Source: UBA1388 sp964555515 (GTDB lineage Bacteria > Patescibacteriota > Microgenomatia > UBA1400 > PJMF01). From it: DNA of 54,643 nt. The stretch spans positions 1 to 54,643 of the forward strand of contig CAZKSJ010000004.1 in the NCBI GenBank assembly GCA_964555515.1. The letters are read 5' to 3'. This document shows, piece after piece, positions 43,275 to 49,625 of the stretch. The translations under genes were made by a program, and so were the position numbers. Numbering within the stretch: position 1 is the stretch's first letter; each line of letters opens with the position of its first letter. Below the pieces are notes generated by a model that worked only from the letters and a program-made list of their open reading frames with translations, made no database searches and had not been told where the DNA came from.

Positions 43275-43586
43275 CTAACAAGCGCTGATCCCAAAATAGA
43301 ATGGATCCACACCACCCTTTGTGATCACCTGGTACAAAGCCATGAGCAGTAGCGGCGCGATAGTGAAAAAAATAATCCACAATACATTGAAGGAAAAAGA
43401 TTTTCTTTTAATTATAAAAATTATCAAAAACACTACCTGAGGAGCAAAAGTAATTAAAAGTTGTTGGGAGCAAGGGCATGAAACCCAAGGGATAAATCGA
43501 CAGCTAAAAAAATTTATCAAATAACCCATCACATATGCTCCAAAGCTGGCGATCATAATTGAAAAAACTTGACGAAGAACACTCAT
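43275..43586 (-). CDS. Small three-helix membrane protein
   Basis: 103 residues with three hydrophobic helices (VFSIMIASFGAYVMGYLI, QLLITFAPQVVFLIIFII, VLWIIFFTIAPLLLMALYQ) and a Cys pair near the first loop (SCRFIPWVSCPC). No family was recognised. It is convergent with the 42617 gene. Confidence 0.55.
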   Translation of the reverse strand: MSVLRQVFSIMIASFGAYVMGYLINFFSCRFIPWVSCPCSQQLLITFAPQVVFLIIFIIKRKSFSFNVLWIIFFTIAPLLLMALYQVITKGGVDPFYFGISAC

Positions 43587-43657
43587 GATGAGTAAAAGTG
43601 TAGCACGAAAAAATATTTACCTAAATCTTAGTTGTGTTTCTTGCTATGATTATTATC

Positions 43658-44172
43658 ATGAACGTTAAAGATTGTTGGGTGATTTTATTCTCAATTTTGG
43701 TTGGAGTTATTACACAATTGTGGTGGAATTTACCATACGAATTTAGCAGAACCTGCCCCTCAAGTATAAGTGTCTGGACTGAACAGTTTGTATTCGCTTT
43801 CTTTTTTGTTCTATTTTTTGTTTCATTAAATGAGCTCATGAAAGAGTGGCAAAAAAGGAAAAAGTTACACAGGGTGGCTTTTCATCTGGCAATTTGGATT
43901 TTTGGTGTGATGGTTACGTACTTCCTCACAGCAACTGTTAGTGACAGATTATATAGTTGGCTTGAACAAAAAGCAGATGAAAAATTTACAATAGTTGAAC
44001 AGTCCTTGCAGGATTATCATGCACAACATCAAATNNNNNNNNNNACCGATCTCAATCTGCTGCAAGGTGGATTTTTGGGAAAAAGTACTCAATATATTCT
44101 GATATCTACAAGGAGCAAGTGGATTCATCTGATAATAGGACAGTAATTCCAGTATGTGGATATGCTTTTTAA
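43658..44172 (+). CDS. Membrane protein interrupted by a 10-N gap (paralogue of the 42617 gene)
   Basis: Start ATG 43658 lies 7 nt after the extended -10 TGCTATGAT (box 43645-43650). Three membrane helices are followed by a helix ending EQSLQDYHAQHQ and then N at 44035-44044. The gap length is nominal, so the frame after it is unknown. One frame ends at 44146. The frame ending at TAA 44170-44172 (RSQSAARWIFGKKYSIYSD, then TVIPVCGYAF) looks more protein-like and is used here. Confidence 0.55.
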
Positions 44173-44210
44173 TAGGAAACAGGCAGAATAACTCATTTAA
44201 TAAAATAAAG

Positions 44211-44393
44211 ATGAAAATACCTCTATCAAATATAAAAACAAATTTCACCAGGAGACTGGTTCTTTCTGCGATTTAATTTTCATCAATTGTCTTTGCTATT
44301 GAAAGTATTTTGCGTAGATTTCCATGTAAACATAATGAAGAATTGAATTACTATTTCTGTAACAGAGATGTTTTAAGGATATTGATTACTTGA
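44211..44393 (+). pseudogene. Short frame interrupted by one in-frame TAA
   Basis: ATG 44211 opens 21 codons (MKIPLSNIKTNFTRRLVLSAI), hits TAA at 44274-44276, and continues in the same frame to TGA at 44391-44393 (FSSIVFAIESILRRFP and on). The end overlaps the start of the next small frame. It may be a decayed small gene, a sequencing error at one base, or chance. Confidence 0.3.
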
Positions 44394-44548
44394 CTAGATT
44401 TGTACTATTTTTTATATTCGTAATATCATCCTTTTCAATACATTATTTGAGATTATTTAAACACAAGCGATCGATCAAATTTGAGAAAAATGTAATTTGG
44501 GTAGTGCTATATTTTGTCACTTATTGTTTATTGTCAAGTTTTTTTTGA
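44390..44548 (+). CDS. Possible 52-residue membrane protein
   Basis: TTG start at 44390 with AAGGA about 9 nt upstream, overlapping the previous stop (TTGA). Two hydrophobic helices (RFVLFFIFVISSFSIHYL and NVIWVVLYFVTYCLLSSFF) flank a basic loop (RLFKHKRSIKFEK). The composition fits the neighbouring small membrane proteins. Confidence 0.4.
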   Translation: MTRFVLFFIFVISSFSIHYLRLFKHKRSIKFEKNVIWVVLYFVTYCLLSSFF

Positions 44549-44570
44549 TTGGGTTTTCTATTAATTTTTT

Positions 44571-44579
44571 TGGTATAAT
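44571..44579 (+). promoter_or_regulatory. Promoter of thrS (extended -10)
   Basis: TGGTATAAT, with the -10 box at 44574-44579, in a T-rich context. TTGATT lies upstream but with a long spacer. Transcription would start near 44586, giving a leader of about 150 nt before thrS. Confidence 0.7.
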
Positions 44580-44594
44580 GAGAGAAGTAAATTT

Positions 44595-44639
44595 ATGATC
44601 CGAAGATATCAAACTACTACCACAACTACTACCCCCTAA
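44595..44639 (+). CDS. Threonine leader peptide for thrS attenuation
   Basis: ATG 44595 to TAA 44639 encodes MIRRYQTTTTTTTP: seven consecutive Thr codons (44613-44633, using ACT, ACC and ACA) and one Pro before the stop. A purine-rich AGAGAAG lies 8 nt upstream. It is directly followed by alternative hairpins and a terminator, then by threonyl-tRNA synthetase. A ribosome starved of Thr-tRNA would stall on 44613-44633. The codon run is plain in the sequence; regulation by it is inference from classical attenuators. Confidence 0.85.
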   Translation: MIRRYQTTTTTTTP

Positions 44640-44691
44640 TGTGCGGGAGTTTGGTTGTGGTCAGACAAGCCCCCGACAATGGGGGTTTTTT
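44620..44691 (+). promoter_or_regulatory. thrS attenuator: pause hairpin, antiterminator and terminator
   Basis: Hairpin 1:2 pairs CCACAAC (44620-44626, within the Thr codons) with GTTGTGG (44654-44660). Hairpin 2:3, the antiterminator, can pair TGTGCGGG (44640-44647, one bulged G) with CCCGACA (44672-44678). Hairpin 3:4 pairs CCCCC (44670-44674) with GGGGG (44681-44685) and is followed by T6 (44686-44691). The pairings are mutually exclusive, as in trp and thr operon attenuators. Confidence 0.8.
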
Positions 44692-44735
44692 GATGACCAA
44701 AGCGTTATAGAATAACATTAAGAGAAAAGGAACCT

Positions 44736-46502
44736 ATGTCAAATAATCATGAAGAAAATCAGCAGGATCAGGAGTATTTGCAGCAGCTACGCCACTCTGC
44801 CGCCCATTTATTAGCTGCCGCTGTGCTGGAACTCTACCCAGACACGAAGCTGACCATTGGTCCAGCCACAGAAGACGGATTTTACTACGATTTTGAATTT
44901 TCTGCGGAAATTTCTGATAAAGATTTTCCCAAAATAGAGAAGAAAATGAAGCAATTGGCGCTCACTTGGATGGTTTTTGAGCGGATCGAAGTCAGTCCAC
45001 AAGAGGTAAAGGAGCGATTTACCGACAATCCTTACAAGTTAGAACTAATCAATGAAATTGTTAAAGCGGGTGAAGCAGTGACTTTATATAAGTCGGGTAA
45101 CTTTGTTGATCTTTGTCGCGGTGGTCACGTTGAAAACCCGAATAAAGAACTAAAGTACTTCAAGCTGTTATCAGTTGCTGGTGCCTACTGGCGCGGTGAT
45201 GAAAAAAATACGATGTTGACTAGAATTTATGGCACAGCCTTTTCAAGTCAGGATGAGTTGGACGAATATTTGCGTTTGCAAGAGGAAGCTAAACTTCGTG
45301 ATCACCGTAAGCTGGGCAGAGAACTGGAACTTTATTTTATCGATGAGATGGTTGGTAAAGGCCTCATTATGTGGTTGCCTAAAGGTGTGATTGTGCGGAA
45401 TGAAATTCAGAAGTTGGCACTAGAAAAGGAGGATGAGGCTGGTTACCAACAAGTGGTGACGCCTCACATTGCTAAGGAAGAGCTTTATTTAACCTCCGGT
45501 CATTTGCCATACTATCAGGACAGCATGTATCCACCCATGAAGATGGATGATGGGGTTTATTATCTCAAGGCCATGAACTGCCCACATCACCACCGGATTT
45601 TTCAGCACCAACCGCGTAGTTACAAGGAACTACCAGTTAGATTGGCCGAGTACGGTACTTGTTATCGTAACGAGCTGTCTGGTACATTGGCGGGTTTGTT
45701 GCGGGTGCGCTGTCTAGCTATGAATGATGCCCATATTTACTGTACCAAAGACCAAATCAAGCAAGAAATTGGAGAGGTGATTAAGCTCACGACTGGGTAT
45801 TTTGACATCTTTGGATTGAAGGACTACTGGTTTAGATTATCTAAATGGGATCCCAAACATACTGAAAAATACATCGATGAACCAGAAAATTGGCAGTACT
45901 CCGAACAAGTGATTAGAGAAGTCTTGCAAGAGATGGAAGTGCCCTTTAGAGAAGCAGACGATGAAGCTGCTTTTTACGGGCCAAAGCTAGATGTGCAGTT
46001 TAAGTCTGTCATTGGGCGGGAAGAAACGATGAGCACCATTCAACTAGATTTTATGGCCAAAACACGCTTTGGCCTGAACTACATTGATGAAAACGGGCAG
46101 AAGAATGGTGAAGTGTTTGTAATTCACCGGGCGCCGTTGTCAGTTCACGAGCGTTTCTTGGCATTCTTATTGGAGCACTATGCGGGGGCTTTTCCCACAT
46201 GGTTATCGCCTGTCCAAGTAAAGATATTACCCATCACTGATAAGCACTTGGACTATGGTCGAACAATCCTCGATCAACTCAAGCAAGCCGGCATCCGCGT
46301 TGAGCTTGATGATCGATCAGAGAGGCTGCAAGCTAAAATTCGCGACGCACAGCTGCATAAAATTCCCTATATGTTGGTAATTGGCGATCAGGAAGCTGCT
46401 AATCAGACAGTGACTATCCGCCGAAGAGAGGGTGGAGAGCAGCAAACCATGTCAATTGATGATTTTCGTCAACATATTTTAGCCGAGATCCAGCAACGCT
46501 AA
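44736..46502 (+). CDS. thrS: Threonyl-tRNA synthetase lacking the TGS domain
   Basis: Class II synthetase. 588 residues against about 640, because the N-terminal TGS domain is absent. The editing domain remains (RHSAAHLLAAAV with H20 and H24; DLCRGGH). Catalytic core: AMNCPHHHRIF (zinc Cys/His), motif 2 YGTCYRNELSGTLAGLLRVR, and motif 3 HRAPLSVHERFLAFLLEHYAGAFPTWL. The usual RGFTQDDAH reads RCLAMNDAH, and motif 3 lacks the common GS before ERF, both unusual. The C-terminal anticodon domain is complete (VQVKILPI, YMLVIGDQE). Preceded by the threonine attenuator. Confidence 0.96.
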   Translation: MSNNHEENQQDQEYLQQLRHSAAHLLAAAVLELYPDTKLTIGPATEDGFYYDFEFSAEISDKDFPKIEKKMKQLALTWMVFERIEVSPQEVKERFTDNPYKLELINEIVKAGEAVTLYKSGNFVDLCRGGHVENPNKELKYFKLLSVAGAYWRGDEKNTMLTRIYGTAFSSQDELDEYLRLQEEAKLRDHRKLGRELELYFIDEMVGKGLIMWLPKGVIVRNEIQKLALEKEDEAGYQQVVTPHIAKEELYLTSGHLPYYQDSMYPPMKMDDGVYYLKAMNCPHHHRIFQHQPRSYKELPVRLAEYGTCYRNELSGTLAGLLRVRCLAMNDAHIYCTKDQIKQEIGEVIKLTTGYFDIFGLKDYWFRLSKWDPKHTEKYIDEPENWQYSEQVIREVLQEMEVPFREADDEAAFYGPKLDVQFKSVIGREETMSTIQLDFMAKTRFGLNYIDENGQKNGEVFVIHRAPLSVHERFLAFLLEHYAGAFPTWLSPVQVKILPITDKHLDYGRTILDQLKQAGIRVELDDRSERLQAKIRDAQLHKIPYMLVIGDQEAANQTVTIRRREGGEQQTMSIDDFRQHILAEIQQR

Positions 46503-46520
46503 TTTGTCAGCGAGGATCCT

Positions 46521-47237
46521 TCAGCGATTTTCAGATATCGCTTCTTGGGAATGTTCAGCCACGATTATAAATCGATAGCCACTGCGATATTTAGTTGATT
46601 CGATAGTGCCAATATGGTGTTGTCTGAATTTTCTCCTCAGCCTGCTCATAGCGAGTTGAATAATGTTGATCACGAGATCTTGATGTTGAAATCTGGAAAA
46701 TCGATCCAAATGCGAATTCGAATATCCTAATAAGTTGGCAATATCGGTCAGATTAAGTTGGCCACTCTGGTAATTTAACGCTGCCAAGAGTATTTCTTCT
46801 TGAGAGGAAAGATGGGCTGCCCAGCTTGGTTTGTTTTGAAATAACGGCTCTGGATTTAGTGAGTAACCATGCGCTCTGTGTCTATGAATGTTTAGACCAA
46901 GTTTGCGTAACCTTTTGACGTGCTGCCACAACAGATTGTGATTTTCTGAGACGTCTGGCCAAATATGAAAAAAATCTTCTTCTGAGGCAATGTAGGGATA
47001 AACATTGATTAATGCTTGTAAAACTTGGCCTGCGATGTTGCTCAATTTACCTGATTCTAGTAACTTTACAGCAAAAGGGAGGTTAGTTGAGTTGTCATGC
47101 GATCTGGTTTCAATTCTTGTTACTTGATCATCAACGCCGATTTTATCTGTGCTGATAGCACTTGTTTGTTCATTAATGCCATACTCATCCCGATAACGTC
47201 GGTGATGAACTGTGCTTGAACGTTCAGAAAGATGCAT
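46521..47237 (-). CDS. Regulator with two OmpR-type winged-helix segments
   Basis: 238 residues. A basic N-terminus of about 50 residues is followed by two winged-helix-like segments: LWQHVKRLRKLGLNIHRHRAHGYSLN (about 107-132) and MSRLRRKFRQHHIGTIESTKYRSGYRFI (about 197-225). Both have the RxLR...T...GYR pattern of trans_reg_C DNA-binding domains. No receiver domain is present. It starts 9 nt after rplA on the same strand, so it is co-transcribed with ribosomal-protein genes. Targets are unknown. It is convergent with thrS (18-nt gap). Confidence 0.75.
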   Translation of the reverse strand: MHLSERSSTVHHRRYRDEYGINEQTSAISTDKIGVDDQVTRIETRSHDNSTNLPFAVKLLESGKLSNIAGQVLQALINVYPYIASEEDFFHIWPDVSENHNLLWQHVKRLRKLGLNIHRHRAHGYSLNPEPLFQNKPSWAAHLSSQEEILLAALNYQSGQLNLTDIANLLGYSNSHLDRFSRFQHQDLVINIIQLAMSRLRRKFRQHHIGTIESTKYRSGYRFIIVAEHSQEAISENR

Positions 47238-47245
47238 GAAAAAAA

Positions 47246-47974
47246 TTAATTGATCTTAACTTTAACTCCGGGACTCATTGATGCAGACAAAGTCATCTTC
47301 AGCAGCTTGCTGCCCAAGGCTTCGATTAACACCTGCACATTTTCAACCAAATCTTTGGTATCCATTGAAACTTTGCCCACCATGACATGCATGACTGGCT
47401 GCTTTTTTTCTGTCTTGAGGGTGATTTGACCTGCCTCAAGCTCTTTCTTTTTATCTTCGGGTTGTCTAGTGATGGTGCCATTCTTGGGATTTGGCATCAA
47501 GCCTTTGGGTCCAAGTACGCGGGCGTGTTTGGCCAATTTGGGCACAAATTCAGGAGAACTAATCAAGACGTCAAACTCAATTTTGCCAGCTTCAATGTCT
47601 GCTAACACAGCATCTGAGGCAATTGCCACTCTGATAGTTTTGCCGGTTGAGTGGGGGAAAGTAACATTGACTTGATTGCCAATTTCTTGAACCAGTAAGT
47701 CGGCTGAGATCGTGCCATCAAACTTGGAATAGCTCAATTTCTTGAGCATTTCAATCGCTGCGAAAGGATCGTAGAGCTTAGTTTTATCGACTTGGCTGCG
47801 GGTAGTCACGTACTTCTTACTTCTTGCCGATTGTTTTTTGGCTTTTACCTGCTTGGCAGCAGTTTTATCTGCTTGCCCGCCATCTTCGGCTTGATCAGAG
47901 ACTTCGCCATCAACTTTGACAACTTTAATTTTGTCGGTTGAGGCATTCATGTCGACGTTTCTTTGCGATCCCAT
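47246..47974 (-). CDS. rplA: Ribosomal protein uL1
   Basis: L1 stalk protein; may also repress its own operon. 242 residues, including a Lys/Gln/Asp-rich N-terminal extension of about 65 residues. Core motifs: TVNVTFPHSTGKTIRVAI-like stretch, EFVPKLAKHARVLGPKGLMPNPKNGT, and GKVSMDTKDLVENVQ with the SPGVKVKIN end. Follows rplK by 58 nt. Confidence 0.96.
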   Translation of the reverse strand: MGSQRNVDMNASTDKIKVVKVDGEVSDQAEDGGQADKTAAKQVKAKKQSARSKKYVTTRSQVDKTKLYDPFAAIEMLKKLSYSKFDGTISADLLVQEIGNQVNVTFPHSTGKTIRVAIASDAVLADIEAGKIEFDVLISSPEFVPKLAKHARVLGPKGLMPNPKNGTITRQPEDKKKELEAGQITLKTEKKQPVMHVMVGKVSMDTKDLVENVQVLIEALGSKLLKMTLSASMSPGVKVKIN

Positions 47975-48032
47975 AATTTCTTTCAGTCTTTTTGGAACTA
48001 TTAGTTAAATATTGAGTGGTTACTTAATGATT

Positions 48033-48455
48033 TTACTTGACTTCAATTCCCATGCTACGGGCGGTACCAATTACTGTATTAACGGCAGCATCAAGTGATT
48101 CGGCGTTGAGATCTGGCATCTTTTTTTCGGCAATTTCTTTGGCTTGCGCCATAGTCATCGTGCCGGCAGACTCAATTCCTGGTTTACTGGATCCTGCTTT
48201 GAGTTTCATTGCTTGTTTGATCATGGCACTGACTGGCGGCAATTTCAGGACAAAATCAAAACTGCTGTCTTGATACACAGTCAGCTCGGCAGGGATGATC
48301 TGACCACGTTGATCTGCGGTTTTCTCATTGTACTGTTTGAGAAAGTCCATCATGTTGATACCAGCTTGACCAAGAATTGGTCCCACTGGAGGAGCTGGGG
48401 TAGCTGAACCAGCTGGTAAATTTAACTTCAGAACTGTTTTTATTTTTTTTGCCAT
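48033..48455 (-). CDS. rplK: Ribosomal protein uL11
   Basis: Binds 23S rRNA at the GTPase centre. 140 residues from ATG 48455 (MAKKIKTVLKLNLPAG), the standard length. Signatures PAPPVGPILGQAGINMMDF and VYQDSSFDFVLKLPPVSAMI, ending with VNTVIGTARSMGIEVK. The frame is open upstream to a GTG at 48503, but that extension is not in the family. Confidence 0.97.
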   Translation of the reverse strand: MAKKIKTVLKLNLPAGSATPAPPVGPILGQAGINMMDFLKQYNEKTADQRGQIIPAELTVYQDSSFDFVLKLPPVSAMIKQAMKLKAGSSKPGIESAGTMTMAQAKEIAEKKMPDLNAESLDAAVNTVIGTARSMGIEVK

Positions 48456-48573
48456 ATTTTTTTGATCTTTATTAATTCTGTCTCTTCGTTGTAGATGCGA
48501 CACTCCTTTTGGTTACTCTGCCAAAGATAGCAATTCAACTCGAGAATTGTATCACATCTTGTCTAAATATTGG

Positions 48574-49302
48574 CTAGACCTTCTTGACTTGCAGGAAGTC
48601 GAGCTGGACTGGGGTTTCTCTGCCAAAAATATTAACCAACACTTCTACTTTGCCCCGATCTTCGTCAATTGATTTAACCGTACCCAAAAAGTCGTTGAAT
48701 GGGCCATCCACAATTCTAATTGCTTCGCCTTCAACATAATCTGCTTTGTATTGGGGAGCGGCTTGCGTCATGTATTCCTTGATGGCCTCGACTTCATGTC
48801 TAGGGAGAGGAGTGGGTTTGTTGCCTACGCCCACAAAGCCAGTCACACCTTGGGTGGTGCGCACCGCTAACCAGGAATCATCGGTCAATTCCATTTCCAC
48901 CAACATGTATCCTGGGAAAATTTTCTCAGAAACTGTTTTGCGTTGACCCCGCTTAATTTGAATTTTTTCTTGAGTAGGAATTAAAATTGCGGAAATTTTA
49001 TCGGTTAAGTGCAGGGTTTCAGCTCTCTGCTTAAGCGTTTCAGCAACTTTGTTTTCGTGTCCGGAATAAGTGTGAACCACGTACCATCGTGCTTTTTTGT
49101 TTTCGGTTTCTGAAACTTGAATAATATTGGGCGTATCAACTTTCACCTCTTGAGTTTCTGGAGGTGTAATTTGTTCACCACTTGCCAAAGCTTCTTCGAG
49201 TGCTTGCTCGTTGGTTTGTTCATTGAGGGTATGATCATCATTCAACTTGGTTTTGGTTTTTTTCATGCTATCTTTTTTCTTGTTTGCTTGTTTCTTTGGC
49301 AT
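48574..49302 (-). CDS. nusG: Transcription factor NusG
   Basis: Binds RNA polymerase and links transcription to translation or Rho. 242 residues with a charged N-terminal extension of about 70 residues not found in the usual 180-residue protein. NGN domain: RWYVVHTYSGHENKVAETL, ILIPTQEKIQI, KIFPGYMLVEMELTDDSW, GVTGFVGVGNKPTPLP. KOW domain: VEGEAIRIVDGPFNDFLGTV to FGRETPVQLDF. It lies 12 nt after secE in the conserved secE-nusG-rplK-rplA order. Confidence 0.97.
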   Translation of the reverse strand: MPKKQANKKKDSMKKTKTKLNDDHTLNEQTNEQALEEALASGEQITPPETQEVKVDTPNIIQVSETENKKARWYVVHTYSGHENKVAETLKQRAETLHLTDKISAILIPTQEKIQIKRGQRKTVSEKIFPGYMLVEMELTDDSWLAVRTTQGVTGFVGVGNKPTPLPRHEVEAIKEYMTQAAPQYKADYVEGEAIRIVDGPFNDFLGTVKSIDEDRGKVEVLVNIFGRETPVQLDFLQVKKV

Positions 49303-49314
49303 AACTTTTAATTT

Positions 49315-49503
49315 TTACTTTAATAACAAAGCTTGCGCGATCAATTCTCTAAATATATAGTCAAGTATCCCAATGTAGGCGCCAATGATCAAACTGACGC
49401 CAACCACCAGGATTGTCATCTCAATTGTTTGATTTCTGGTAGGCCAAGTAACTTTCTTGAGCTCTCGTCCCACTTCACGAAAATAAGACCCTGGGTTAAA
49501 CAT
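49315..49503 (-). CDS. secE: Preprotein translocase subunit SecE
   Basis: Stabilises the SecY channel. 62 residues, single-helix type: amphipathic REVGRELKKVTWPTRNQTIE followed by membrane helix MTILVVGVSLIIGAYIGIL. The first gene of the operon. TAGAAT (49513-49518, minus) ends 9 nt before the ATG, so the transcript may be leaderless. Confidence 0.95.
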   Translation of the reverse strand: MFNPGSYFREVGRELKKVTWPTRNQTIEMTILVVGVSLIIGAYIGILDYIFRELIAQALLLK

Positions 49504-49625
49504 AGAACCGATATTCTATCAAATACCTGAAATAATTGAAAGTTCCACATAAAAACTTGGCATTTGCTGATCAGGATGGCTGGTTAACGATTTCACAAGT
49601 TGGCTGCTGAGTGTATTTGACGTGC

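Noticed and set aside
44595..44691. T-box riboswitch upstream of thrS
   Set aside because: The leader is only about 150 nt, with no T-box sequence (TGG next to the antiterminator bulge) or specifier stem; the Thr-codon ORF explains it better.
14116..46502. Alternative genetic code (UGA as Gly or Trp)
   Set aside because: Conserved genes end at TGA, TAA or TAG at the expected place and use TGG for conserved Trp.
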